Positions 1-11,149 of a DNA stretch of 64,000 bases are shown one piece after another. How positions within the stretch are numbered: position 1 is the first letter of the stretch; every line of letters starts with the position of its first letter. Origin of the DNA: Clavaria fumosa (lineage: Eukaryota; Basidiomycota; Agaricomycetes; Agaricales; Clavariaceae); contig OX637804.1 of assembly GCA_951802425.1 (NCBI GenBank), forward strand, positions 744,001 through 808,000. The letters run 5' to 3'. The position numbers and the translations under genes are program-made. The notes beneath the pieces are model-generated. The model made no database searches, had not been told where the DNA came from, and was given only the letters and a program-made list of their open reading frames with translations.

Positions 1-1510
1 GGCTCAACTGCGCACGAGAGATGACCCCTACGACAGATGCAAAGTCAAGAGTCATCTCCTGAGTCTCGGTCGTCGAGTGCAGCTGGAGCTGAGACGTAGG
101 ATTCAGCAGTGATATCTCTGGTGCCGTGCTGGCGGGGACATCTGAGTACTGGGTGGATGGTGGCTGCGAATCGGCGAGAGATGCTGAATCTGGAACTGAT
201 GTGGGGAAGGAAGCTTGGCGTCCACTATCCGGAGTTTCACGTGGCCGTTGTGATGGAAGAGCAGAATCGGCTTCCAAGGGAATTATAGCGCCTTGAGATG
301 ACCTCTGGCCAACTAGAGTAAAAAAAAAGGGGTGTGTGATTGCGATGCTTTTAGCGCTTCACGCTGAAATGCTATTTATTGGGAAAGAAGACACTTTACC
401 TATGGGGTCCACATGGGCTGCGAGATTACCTGTCACTGGAACGTCGATGGGATTGAAAGACGTGGGCTCAGTCTTGTAAAGGTCGAGTGGAGAAAATGGG
501 TGTTGCTGTGTGCCGCCAAGGAATTCCGCTCCTGACAAACGTCCCGCTATAGTCGAGGGCATAGTGGGTGGATACGATGAACATACCGGAACACCGGAAT
601 GGTGGTGAGAGGTCCGTAGACCCCAATTGGCCTGTCGCCAATCCTGAGATAGATGAGGGTTGATGATCGATGGGAGAAGATGCTCTTGCTAGAACCAAAT
701 GTCTACGCCTCCGCCAGAGCACAAGGGTGAGGATGAGTAGAACAAAGGTTACTGCGCCGACGACACCCCCAGCAATCGAAGCGCTGTGTGGTTTGGGGGA
801 AGGGGGCGTTGTTGGCGAGGACAATGGTGAACTCGAGGAGGGTGAGGACAATGTTGACGAGGGCGGCGAGCTCGTGGAAGAAGTCGGCGTGACAGCCAGG
901 TTTGGGCTATTGAGTCGATTAGTATGTTGTGTGGAAACTTCAAGAACGAGTCGTACTTAAGAGTGATGGTCGAGAACGTGCCTGTGGGAAAGGCGGTAGT
1001 AGGTCTAATAATGGTCGAGTTAAGGATCAAGCAGCGGACGGGAAAGGAGACATACAAGGTATTTGTGGGGAGGGGAGTGACGAGCCGGGAAGTGTTTCGA
1101 GTATAGGATGGAAAAGCAGTCGTGTCGTAACTCAGATCAGAATAGGTTGTAGTGATATTCCCCAAGCAAGCCGACGACGACCCAGCTTTGACAGTGTAAC
1201 CAAATATCCCGTCCACAATGAATCCGAAACCAGCGGGAATGTTGCAAATCCACTCTAAATAACCAGTGCCGTCGGGGACAGGATCAATCCGAAAAAGAAA
1301 GATCGAATTTGTTATGTCGTAAAAGCCAATGAAATCGAAACCATTCGTCAAGTTGTAGAAAATGTCGAACGGCTGGCATTGCGTGACCGTCAATGGAAAG
1401 ACAAACAGGCTAACTTCGTCGTCGTACAGCCACCCCGTCGTTGGTGGTGCCAATGGTGTCGCTAAAATCATAACAACAAAAGTCGCCAGAGCTGCCCATT
1501 GCGAGCGCAT
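1..1510 (-). CDS. Type A tandem-family membrane protein, C-terminus cut by window edge
   Basis: Exons read leftward: 1510-1056, 1004-957, 906-587, 531-400 and 312 to the edge. The four introns (51, 50, 55, 87 nt) are GT-AG with donors GTATGT, GTACGA, GTATGT and GTAAAG, in phases 2, 2, 1, 1. The protein starts MRSQWAALA, a hydrophobic signal peptide; an in-frame TTG 12 nt upstream was ignored. The ectodomain follows (about residues 20-150) with family landmarks TTGWLY, TQCQPF, EWICNIPAG and SSACLG. Then come a Ser/Pro stalk, the membrane span GGVVGAVTFVLLILTLVLW, the basic stop-transfer RRRR and a Ser/Pro-rich cytoplasmic tail. The three-Cys ectodomain ending in SSxCL resembles a widespread agaricomycete class of secreted or single-pass proteins. 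That resemblance is from memory of the class, and no function is known. The last roughly 40 codons, which should carry the PPPY end, lie outside the window. Confidence 0.8.
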
Positions 1511-2520
1511 TGTCGCCGTCAAGAGAGAAGAGCGTTCCTCGAAAAGCTGTACCTCGTCACTTCTTTATCACCAACTGGGGTGCAACTGCGGTGATGGCGG
1601 AAAAGCATACTCCTGATCCGGGGATTGCATCCTTGGGTCTGGGTCGCGGTTGCCTCCGCAATATCCCAGCCCCAAGGATACAGTAGTGGTTTGGGTATCT
1701 CAATGCTCAGGCCGATGCGTAGGTCTAACTATCTCCGATGCTACATCAATGCTGGGACGACTTCTCCAACTCGCCTCACCAAATGGCGGAACGTTTTGCA
1801 AACCTTCCTCTCGCTGAAGCCGAGACTCCCTTTATCACCCTTTACCTTCACTCAGCCCGCCTCACTCTCTTCCCTATAATTCGTCATTTTACAACTCGCC
1901 CGTTCATACAATCAGAAGCCGGTGGCCTCAGGTATTCACCGAACATCCGGTCTTGGAAACCCTCCGTTGTGTGTAGGCTACATGGCGCGCTGTTGTATTT
2001 ATTCGTGTGCCTGGACAATCGAGTATAGTGTATACCCATCATTGCTTCCAGTAACTCAAATTCATTTCTGTTGCTAGGCAGCGTTGGAGCCTTTTACCCC
2101 GGGCAGCAGCAGAAGGAAGGCGTGCAAAGTCCCTCAGTCTCTGCCTACACGGCCCCATTCCTAGCCATCGATCTGGTTCGCTCGCACGATCGCACAGCGA
2201 AATAACTGCGCGCGTGGGTACAGATACTATACGACGGTGCCTAGTCTGAAGTTGGTTGGCAGTGGTGCAGTATGCACCACCTATGCCGGAGTGCAGCGTA
2301 AAATGTAAGATGTTGTGCAGACGTCTTGAAGGGGGTGTGTCGTAGTGAGAGCGGGTCGTCGTCTTGTGTTTTTGCCGTGGGCTGCATCATGGACATAAAT
2401 GTGGATCATCACGGCCGCGGACACACTATAGTTGAGGATAGCCATGTGATGCGCAGAGGAGCAGAGTCGCGCCCTTTTGAGAAAGCGACGCCAATCTTGA
2501 GGTAGCCGCGCGTTGAGGAT
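1511..2520. other. Upstream region of first gene with decayed companion unit
   Basis: At 1700-1990 this holds plus-strand sequence matching the companion unit found upstream of most copies (segment beginning near the GATGCTACATCAATGCTGGGA motif). It is interrupted and carries no long frame. From 2030 to 2520 I see no gene and no recognisable repeat. Confidence 0.5.
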
Positions 2521-2905
2521 CGATGACAGAAGACGATCCTGCTACCACCCAACTCCTGGGCCTCTACTAGAGCACGGAAGCGAGGTGGGCGATGCTGTTA
2601 ATGAAGGAAATGGCGGAGTCGAAGAAGGAGTGAGTCACTGGTGAAGATAATGATCGCGGAGACGATGTCAGTGTCAACGCCAGGTTTGCCCTGTTGATTC
2701 GCGTAGTACGTCGTGTGGAAAGTAAAGGAGCGAGATGCGTTTGAGAGTGCAAAGGCGGTGGTGGAACTAATTATTTTTGGGTCAAAACGCGGAGCAGGGC
2801 GGGTAAGGAGACAAAGTCTGTGTAGAGATGGGTGTGGAAGCAGTTCAAGTGTAAGGTGTGAAAGCAGCCGACGCGGGTCTGATGTACAGCCACCCTACCG
2901 CTGAT
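2521..2905 (-). pseudogene. Relic of tandem-family gene lacking membrane span and ectodomain
   Basis: Minus-strand fragments of exon 3 (near 2530-2590), the intron 2 and exon 2 region (2690-2830) and the GWLY-coding start of the ectodomain (2880-2900) lie directly joined. The membrane-span segment and nearly all of the ectodomain are missing. The same ectodomain deletion is seen in the relics at 6.7-7.9 and 11.2-13.9 kb, so these three share one ancestor. The joint around 2850-2870 preserves the sequence that the hAT element later split in the 11-14 kb copy. Confidence 0.7.
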
Positions 2906-2939
2906 GCGAACCCTGAAAGGATGAGCACATCACAAAGAA

Positions 2940-3620
2940 AGTCAACTCGACACTCGCCAACGTCTGGATCGCAACGCCGCTGTCGTTTTCACCAGGATGT
3001 CGTACAGTGCGATAGCCAATGTCTCTCCACAGCTCTTGTCCTGTTTCATTTCAATGTGGCACAGACAATTCCCAGAAGCGAGAGTAATGAGTTATCGGCC
3101 AAGATGGGTACATGTCACTGACTAAATTTTCCAGTACAGCGCTCTATGCTGTGTGGCGGCAGAGAATGCGTGGCCAAATTATCTCTGATGCTACATCAAT
3201 GCTGGGACGACTACTTCAACGCGCCTCACCAAGAGGCGGAACGTTTTGCAAACCTCTCTCTCGCTGAAGCCTATGCCGACACTTTCCTTGTCACCCTTTA
3301 TCCTCGCCCCACTCTCCTTGCTATTTTACAACTCGTGTGTACAATTGGAACCTGGAATTTACTCACCATTTACCCTCACTCAACACATCCCATTCTCTTG
3401 AGGTCGGGTAACAAATTATTATTGTTCAAGACTGTTTCATGTCACTATCTGACCAAATTCTCATGTGGATACCCAACATCACCCCAATTTGTACAGAGCC
3501 ATTCCAGAGCTCGAGTCCGTTGAGAACACGACATTCCTCAGAGAAACGTTGAGCACTAGAGAAAATGCAATGCCAGGTTCATCCACTATACAGTAGCGGT
3601 AAAGATACTCCGCCAAATTG
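2940..3620 (+). pseudogene. Companion-unit relic (plus strand)
   Basis: Sequence from 3146 codes for MLCGGRECV followed by a frame related to the segment upstream of many family genes. The charged VRERVAEL segment is not preserved here. Regions 3000-3060 and 3430-3560 match the downstream half of the unit seen complete at 8.3-9.1 kb. No intact product is expected. Confidence 0.45.
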
Positions 3621-3699
3621 AGTAGCAAATTGGGGACCGCAAGTCTCCTCCCTGTAGAACGGCTACAAGATCAAGGGGACCCTCTTAGTTTTGTTCCTC

Positions 3700-3910
3700 A
3701 AGGGTTTCTCAAAGAGTTATGAGATAATGGCGTTGGATATGTGTGACGTAATGCCATTCACATTTGTAATTCAAATAGTATTGATCGAGTGGAAGGAACC
3801 CAAAAAGGTTAGCACAGGCAAATTTGAATATTGAATTTGATGCGAGGATATCATGAGGCGATCGATCAGGTTGTGACGTCATGGCCATTACATTCGTCAT
3901 CGACCCCTAT
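3700..3910. repeat. Dispersed repeat, copy 1
   Basis: About 120 bp at 3795-3910 recurs almost unchanged at 9155-9285, including a TGACGTCA palindrome (3874-3881). No coding potential is evident. Confidence 0.7.
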
Positions 3911-4782
3911 TCTACAGAGATGGTTTCCATACTGTCCATGCCAATGAAGAGTACTAAGGTGCCGAAACGCGAGAGATGTGGGGGCGTCAATGGTGATCGA
4001 GACGTGTGACGATGGTGAGTAGTGCGGGAGACAGCATCGCTGCTTTGCGATAGTGATCGTGACTGACCCGAGGTTTGTACATGACCTAGCTCATGTTAGA
4101 ACTCACAGAACTGAGACGAATGCCTGAATTCCAGGAAGGCATTGTAATGCCTATCAAGCGACCTGAGAAGGTGATCACAAGTACGAAATCACGACATGGT
4201 GTGCATGACTGAAATTTCAAGGAGGGGCATCATGCGTTACTAGGGGTATCAATGGCTTGGATGAGCAGATTGTGATGTCGGGTCGAACGAGTATCGACGT
4301 GATGCGTGTGTAGAACCCCCCGGCTACTCCCTTTATCTCGGCCACAATCCAAAAGACCAGCACGGCCGGGGACCATAGGCACCTAAAATCGAACCTATAT
4401 ATGGCCGGAGATGCTACGTAGCGCCGCCTCGCGTGGCCAGCGAGTTGAGCACTCCCTGCTCCTATGCGAGGGCATACCGCCTTCACAGACACCCGACATA
4501 AAGGTCTGTTCGACTGAGTGTCTGCGCTTCTGGTGAAGAATGAGAGGGCCTCGTCCCTCGAGAACTGCTGAGGCGGCGGAATTTTCGTCTGGGAGCGACG
4601 CCTCCGGTACTGCATTGACCAAGTACGGGTGGATGTGTGGCGGCTGCTAGTCAGCGGACGGCAGACCATGAAATGGGCTGGTTTTAAAAAGGGAAACCTG
4701 GCCCATTGTCCCGAGGTTCACTTAGTCATCGTGATGGAAGAACTGGCATCGTTTCCAAGAGAGCGATGGTGCCTTTGATGGC
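3911..4782. other. Intergenic region with fragments of two dispersed repeats
   Basis: 4080-4220 is a diverged copy of the repeat that elsewhere carries the conserved minus-strand frame at 40632-40850. 4320-4520 is a diverged copy of the 3'-flank repeat seen best at 24640-24900. 4690-4780 retains decayed sequence of a type A last exon. No gene is proposed. Confidence 0.5.
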
Positions 4783-6395
4783 CTACGTGATATGTCGATG
4801 GCGTTGTAGAGAAGAGCGGGGACCAGGCTGTGCTTCATTGACAAGTCAGGTCTGAGACTTGCAAATATCGATTCACTCAAGCTTACCTTGATGTATATGG
4901 AGCGAATTAATGGTGACGTTTTGGGATCCGATAGTGACGTTATGAGATCCGATGTCTCTACCAGCATCTGCCGCAGGTGAACCAAATTGCAAGGAAGGAT
5001 TAGCCATCCTTGACTCACTTATTATCGAGTGATCGTAGGCTTGTTGCGTGGACAAGGTCGCTGGTGGCGTGCCAGTTGTGCTTTCAATATCCACAGGGGA
5101 CAGTGCCACAAGAGATTGTGCTGCAAATGAAATCAGCTTTGCATTCTCGGTAGTGTTTGAAATAGCACAGGATGTGCAAAGAGAAAGGCACTTACCTACA
5201 GGGACCACACCAGCCACGGGATTGCCCGTCACAGGGACAACGATACTACTGTCAGACTGGGGCTCATTTCCGTGACTGCAAGGGTTGGCCGTCGTGCCAA
5301 GAAGTTCTGCGCCTGACAAGCGTTTAACATCAGATGACACGCACGCTGGGGGCAGACACGACGAACGCACCAGAAGACTGGAATGGTGGTGAGAGGTACG
5401 TGGACCCTAACTCACCTATCGCCAAACCTGAGGTGGCTGCGGGATGAATATCATTCCTACGCTCACGCCTACTCCTCCATAAGTGCCTAAGAGCGATGAT
5501 GAGTAGAATGAAGACCACTGCGCCGACGACACCCCCGGCTACCGAGGAAATGCGTGGTTTAGGAGAAGGGAGCATCGTTGGCGAGGAGGGCGATGTGTTC
5601 GTGGATGGTGTGGAAGAGGGTGGTGGGTGTGAGGACAATGCCGGTGATGTGGAAGAGGATGGGGGATAGGGGGACAATGCCGAGGATGTGAAAGAGGATG
5701 GTGGGTAGGAGGACAATGACGACGCTGTGAATGTGGGTGGAGAGAGGGAGGGCGAGAAGGAGGGCGAGAATGCCGTGGGTATGACAGCCAGGTTTGGGCT
5801 ATTGAGTCCATTAGTATGCTGTGCGGAAGCTCAAAGAACGAGTCGCACTTGAGGGTGATGGTCGAGAACGGGCCTCTAGGAAAGCTGGCGGTAGGCCTGA
5901 TAATGGTCGGGTCAGGACGCGCAGTGGACGGGAAAAGGAGACGTACAAAGTAAGTGTGGGGAGAGGAGTGGTTGGGAGGGAGGGGTTTCGTGTGTAGGAT
6001 GCGAAATCGGCCGTAGAGTAATCCAGAAGGGCATAGGTTGCTGTGAGATCCCCCAGGCAAGCCGACGACGACCCAGCTTGGACGAAGTAATTTTGGCCAA
6101 CGAGGCGGAATGCGATACCGGCGGGAATGTTGCAGATCCATTCCAAATAGCCGACACCTGGCGGGATGATAAAGGTGACAAGAGCGTGCGTATTTGGCGC
6201 ATCAACTAGGGGAAAGGAATATTCGCCCGACGTGTTGTTGTGGAAAATGTAGAACGGCTCGCATTGAGTGGCTGTAGTGGCCCAGATGAGAAATTCGTTG
6301 TACATCCACCCAGTCGTCGGTGGTGCCAATGGTTTCGCAACTGTCGCTAGAATCGCAACAGCAAAAGCCGCCAGAGTTGCACACTGCGAGTGCAT
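4783..6395 (-). CDS. Type C tandem-family membrane protein, 424 aa
   Basis: Seven exons: 6395-5947, 5896-5849, 5798-5371, 5312-5196, 5120-5019, 4967-4887 and 4832-4783. Their summed length is a multiple of three with no internal stop. Intron phases are 2, 2, 1, 1, 1, 1. The product has signal peptide MHSQCATLAAFAVAILATVA, an ectodomain with EWICNIPAG, and the longest stalk in the array (about 80 residues). That stalk contains a Tyr/His-Pro-Pro repeat of about 16 residues occurring three times. The membrane span is near residues 252-272. The tail differs from type A: intron 4 has a canonical GTAAGT donor, and exon 6 encodes a repetitive stretch with GSHNVTIGSQNVTINS and ends in LHIHQ. The PPPY end is absent. 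The final exon stops early inside sequence related to the start of type A exon 5, so the terminus may be secondarily shortened. Confidence 0.75.
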
Positions 6396-6429
6396 TGTCG
6401 CTGACAGGAGAGACGAGAGAAGAGCGCTC

Positions 6430-6690
6430 CTCGCAAAATGCTGCACCTTGACACCGGGCATCAGCAACCGGTCTGCGAGTGCACCCGTCATTGTCAATGG
6501 TAAGTTATCTAATGAGGCTTCTTCAAGAGCTGCGCGTTGCGAGCGCACGGTCGTAGCTGTGTGGAAGGAGCATTTCCCAGCAAAGTGCACTCTGACACCC
6601 GGCATCAGCAACCGGTCTCCCTGTACACCCGTCATGTCAGTGGTATCCAATGATGCTGGGAAGGCTTCTTTTTCTCCGCCCTAGAGTCTA
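6430..6690 (-). repeat. Duplicated 5' end of a tandem-family gene
   Basis: A segment containing CACCCGGCATCAGCAACCGG occurs twice, near 6455 and 6595, and again at 11030. Between the two copies lies a second signal-peptide-like start in which the ATG is GTG (reading VRSQRAAL). It is a partial tandem duplication upstream of the type C gene. The frame stays open into that gene, but the extra part has no signal peptide of its own. Confidence 0.5.
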
Positions 6691-6699
6691 GTTCCTCGA

Positions 6700-7905
6700 G
6701 CGCTGCTGGGACAGGGGCATTGCATCCGGTAGCGATGTCTCTGCCACCGCATCAGCCGGGATGTCCGAGGACCTGGAGTACGGCAGCCACTGGTAGTCGG
6801 TAGGGCGCGAGAGGCAAAACTGGGCTAGTTTGTGGACGGAAGCTTGGTGTACGCTATCCAGAGGTTCGCGCGGCTGTGGTGGACGTGATTTGCGACTCGT
6901 GCGGTACAGAAGGGGGGGATCAGGTTGTGCTATGTTGAGGTCAGGCTGAGGCTAAAGATATCAGTTCACCCACATTACCTTGATGTATGTGGATCGAATC
7001 AAAGGTGAGTTCCGATGGTGACGCTATGAGACCCAATATCTCCGCCTGCATTCGCCACAGTCAAACGGGTTGCAGGGAAGGATAACTCACTTATGGTCTA
7101 GTGATCGCAGACCTGTCGCATGAGCGAGGTCGCTGGGCGCATGCCGGTCCCGCTCTCAATGTCTGTCTGTCAGACTTGGGCTCATTTCCGTGACTGCAAA
7201 AGTCGGACCGTGCTGCCAAGGCGTCCTGCGACCCACAAGCGTTGCTCTTCAATTGAGGTAAGGTGACACGTTACGGCAGATACAAAGAACGCACCAGAAG
7301 GCTGGAGTGGTGCTGGGAGGCCGTTGGCCTTACCTCGCCCGTCGCCAATCCTGAGGTAGCCGCACGCTGAGGATCGATGAGAGCCCCCGCTGTCACCGAA
7401 CTCGTGGGCCTCCACCAGAGCACGACGAGCAGAACGAAGGCCACCGTGCCGACGACACCGCCAAAAACGAAGGCATTTCGTGAGTTGGGATATGGAAGTG
7501 TTGGGGAAGAGGGCACTGCTGGCGGAGGTGACGGCGAACTCGGGGAAGGTGGGTGATGCTGTTAACGAAGGCAATGGCGGGGTCTGGGAAGGAGTGAGTC
7601 ACTGGTGAGGATAATGATGGCAGAGACGATGTCAGCGTCAACGCCAGGTTTGCGATGTCGATTCGCGTAGTTCGTCATGTGGAAAGTAAAGGAGCGAGAT
7701 GCGTTTGAGAGCAATGGTTGAGACATTCTCAACCATTACTCTCAAACGCAACTGAGAATGCAAAGGTGGTAGTGGAACTAATGGTTTTTGAGTCAAAACA
7801 CGCAGCAGAGCGGGTAAGGAGACACACAAAGTCTGTGTAGAGATGGGTGTGGAAGCAGTTCAAAAGCAACTGACGCGGGTCTGATGTACAGCCACCCTAC
7901 CGATG
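6700..7905 (-). pseudogene. Ectodomain-deleted type C pseudogene
   Basis: Exons 3 to 7 are recognisable. The membrane span survives (VFGGVVGTVAFVLLVVLWW at about 7400-7480), but the arginine cluster after it is lost. Upstream, exon 2 is disrupted by a 51-bp palindrome, and the ectodomain is reduced to a few bases around the GWLY codons (near 7890). Several frameshifts are visible in exons 4 to 6. It cannot encode a secreted or anchored product of the usual form. Confidence 0.75.
7700..7750. repeat. Near-perfect palindrome in pseudogene
   Basis: Arms of 24 bp (7700-7723 and 7727-7750) with one mismatch around a 3-nt loop CAT. The arms are an inverted duplication of the exon 2/intron 2 border of the family gene. 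Confidence 0.9.
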
Positions 7906-8289
7906 ATGCGAACGACTTTGCTGGGTTTGTACTGTAAATAAGGCATCGTTGAAGTCCCTCCCGGGCCCTCCCCCAACGTTCAGGCTATTGTCCATCCTCC
8001 GCACCAGTGATGCACAACGACCCGGACGGGAATTCGTTGGTGAGCCAAACGTGAATCGACATCGTTTGGTTGGGACCGATAACGCCAGGCCTGCATATGC
8101 GGCTGGTGCTCTATGGTGTTTGTCATTGCCCTTGCCCATACGAGTGGAGGGATGAGCACATCACAAAGAAAGTCAACTCACGCATCTGCGTGACACTCGT
8201 CAGCGTCTGGGTCGCAACGCCGCTGTCGTTTTCACGAGGACGTCGTGCAGTGCGATAGCCAATATGTCTCCACAGCTCTTGTCCTGTCA

Positions 8290-9113
8290 TCACTATCTTG
8301 TGCGGCCGGTGCTCTATGCTATGTGGCAGCAGTGAATGCGTAGGTCAAACCATCTCTGATGCTACATCAATTCTCAACTCGCCTCACCAAATAGCGGAAC
8401 GTTTTGCAACCTTCCTCTCGCTGAAGCCTATGCTGACACTTTCCTTGTCATTCTTTATCTTCACTCAGCCCGTCCCACTCTCCTTGCTATTTTACAACCC
8501 GCGTGTACAATTGGAAGCTGGTAGCATTAAGAAATTACTTACCATTTACCCTCACTCAGCACGCCCCGTTCCGTAGTTCATCACTCCTTTTTTGTGTGCA
8601 CACAATTTGCAGCTACTGGCCTCCGGCATTCCCTCGACTATCCGATCTTTAGCGAAGCTGCAAAGCCTCTGCCGTGCTGGGCGATATGGAGTTTGTGTGT
8701 CCGGGTACGTGAGCACGTTGCGGAGCCGGCCGAGTTGGTTTACAACACCGACAACGCAGAAGGAAGAGCGCATCGCGAAGAAAGTCGGGCCCAGCATCTG
8801 CGCGACACACGTGAACGCCTGGAGCGCGATGCTACCATCATTTCCGCCAGGATGTGTGGTGCGCGACAGCCAATGTGTCTCCACGGCTCGTACTCTGTAT
8901 TATTGCGATGTGGCACATAGAAGCGAGGGTAACGAGTTATTGGCCAAGATGGTTACATGTGACTATTTGGCCAAATTCTCCTGTGGATATCCAACATCAC
9001 CTCAACCTGTACAGACCCATTCCGGGGCTCGAGATGCAGGCATCAATTCTGTTGAGAACGCGACATTCATCAGAGAAATGCTGAGCACCAGAGAAAATTC
9101 AATGCGAGGTTAA
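8290..9113 (+). pseudogene. Companion unit, longest preserved copy
   Basis: The plus strand, in one frame at 8690-8920, encodes a charged helix-like stretch: VREHVAEPAELV, then EGRAHREESRAQHLRDTRERL, then ERDATIISARM. The same stretch is recoverable at nine or more other sites upstream of family genes. The 5' part (from 8318, MLCGSSECVGQTISD) is in another frame, so one or more introns or frameshifts separate them. The heptad-like Leu/Ala/Val spacing suggests a coiled coil. I do not recognise the family. Copies differ in indels and stops, so this is called a decayed gene, although a spliced functional gene is not excluded. Confidence 0.45.
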
Positions 9114-9149
9114 TTCTATACAGTAGTTCGTGCATGTTCATGTGTGATT

Positions 9150-9290
9150 GCGAGGAACCCCAAAAAGGTTAGCACAGGCGTTCGAATGCAAATTTGAATA
9201 TTGAATTTGATGCGGGGATATCAAGAGGCGATCGATCAGGTTGTGACGTCATGGCCATTACATTCGTCATCGACCCCGGTGAAATTGCAT
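9150..9290. repeat. Dispersed repeat, copy 2
   Basis: Near-identical to 3795-3910, including the TGACGTCA palindrome at 9244-9251. Confidence 0.7.
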
Positions 9291-9328
9291 GCTCTCACAA
9301 AAACGTTGGGTATAACAGGGAATCGGGG

Positions 9329-10983
9329 TCAATCTGTGTAGGGCGGCGGCGAAGACGCCGTCGTGTTCTGTCTTGCCAAATCGAGAGATGCGGATGATGC
9401 TTCGATGAGTAGATTATTAGCAGTGGCAATGACTCGTCTCTCACGCGGGCTCAACCGCGCGCGAGAGATGACCCCCAAGACAGCCGCAAAGTCAAGAGCA
9501 TCCTCCTGGGTCTCAGTCGTCGAGGGCGGCTGGAGCTGCGGCGTAGGATCTAAGAGTGATGTCTCTAGTGCCGTATTGGCGGCATCAGGGAACTGGGCGG
9601 ATGGCGGCTGCGGGTCGGCGGGAGATGCTAAATCTGGCATTGGTTTGGGGAGGGAAGCTTGGTGTCCACTATCCGGAGCTTCGCGTGGCCGTTGTGACGG
9701 AAGAGTAGAATTGGCTTCCAATGGAATTATGGCGCCTTGAGATGACTTCTGGTCGACTATGGTAGGAAAAAGGGGGGGCGTGATTGCGATGCTTTTAGCG
9801 CTTCATGCTGAAATGCTATTTATTGGAAAAGAAGACACTTTACCTATGGGGGTCACGAGGTTACCTGTCACCGGAACGTCGATGGGGTTGTCGGACATGG
9901 GCTCAGTCCTGTGACTGCAAGGGTCAGATAGCGAAAATGGGTATTGTTGTGTGCCGCCAAGGAATTCCGCGCTTGACAAATGATGCCCCACTATAATTGA
10001 GGTAAGATGAGAGAGTACGTGCTAGATGTGATTGAACGCACCGGGAAGCCGGAATGGTGATGAGTGGTCCGTAGGCGCCAATTTGCCAGTCGCCAATCCT
10101 GAGGTGGCTTCAGACTGAGGGTCGGCGGAGGGGGATGCTCTTGCCAGAACAGCACGTCTACGCCTCCGCCAGAGCACAAGAGCGAGGATGAGTAGAACAA
10201 GGGCCACTGCGACGACGCCACAACCAGCAACCCAGGCACTGCGCGGTTTCTGAGAAGATGAGGAGGGTGACCGCGTGGGTATCGGTGAGGGTGGTGATAT
10301 CGGTGATATGGGCGGAGAGGATAGTGGGAGGGAGGGCAAAGACGGCGACGCGGTTGGCGTGACAGCCAGAATCGGGCTAATGAGCAGATTAGTATAATGT
10401 GGAGGCTCAAAGGAACAATCCGCACTTGAGGATAGTTGTTGAAAATGCGCCTGTGGGGAAGCTGGCAGTGGGTCTGATAATTGATGAGTCGGGAGATGGA
10501 GCGGGTGATTAAGAAGGCATACAATGTATGTGTGGGGACGGTAGTGGTGGGCAGGGAAACGGTTCGAGTATAGGACGCAAATTCAGCAGTGGAGTAAGTC
10601 AGAAAGGAATAGGCTGTGGTGATATCCCCCAAACAAGCTGACGTCGTCCCAGGTTTGACCACATATTCACCGATATCCGTATGAAAGAATGCGAAACCGC
10701 CAGGAATGTTGCAAATCCACTCCACGTAACCAACGCCTGGAGGTATACGAAAGCTTAAAAGAGTGGAAGGAGTGTCTGGTGTTGTCCTATCATAAAAATG
10801 AAAGATGTGTTCCACTGTCGAGTTGTAGTAAATGTCGAACGATTCACATTGCGCGGCTGTGAATGGAAAGATAAACGAGCCATTGTTCCTGTCAATGTAC
10901 AGCCACCCTGTCGTTGGCGGTTCCGCTGCTGTGATAAGAATCAGAGTAGCAAGAGTCGCCAGAGCTGCGCGTTGCGAGCGCAT
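9329..10983 (-). CDS. Type A tandem-family membrane protein, 472 aa
   Basis: Exons 10983-10523, 10473-10426, 10376-10042, 9990-9844 and 9756-9329 join into an open frame of 473 codons including the stop. The start ATG gives MRSQRAALATLATLILITAA. The ectodomain has AAQCESF, EWICNIPGG and TSACLG. The span is VVAVALVLLILALVLW at about residues 219-239, followed by RRRRR. The last exon ends SSPPPYTD, a PPxY motif of the kind bound by WW domains of Rsp5/NEDD4-type ubiquitin ligases (established for the motif, inferred here). The usual intron 3 acceptor TTTGTCAG is mutated to TTTGTCAAG. An alternative ATTATAG 19 nt upstream (at 9991) keeps the frame and adds a few residues, so the gene can still be open. 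Confidence 0.78.
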
Positions 10984-11149
10984 GGTCGTAGCTGTTGGGA
11001 AGGACCATTCCCAGCAAAGTGCACTCTGACACCCGGCATCAGCAACCGGTCTCCCTGTACACCCGTGGTATCCAATGATGCTGGGAAGGCTTCTTTTCCT
11101 GAAGGGGACCGCCCTCGAGTCTAGTTCCTCGAGCACCGCTGGGACAGGG

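Noticed and set aside
670..960. Acidic Glu/Gly-rich plus-strand frame opposite the stalk exon, recurring in most copies
   Set aside because: It is the antisense of the Ser/Pro stalk and membrane-span codons; its conservation follows from the minus-strand gene.
1508..1522. Start at MTATM upstream of the signal peptide
   Set aside because: The first codon is TTG; the ATG four codons later is shared by the whole family.
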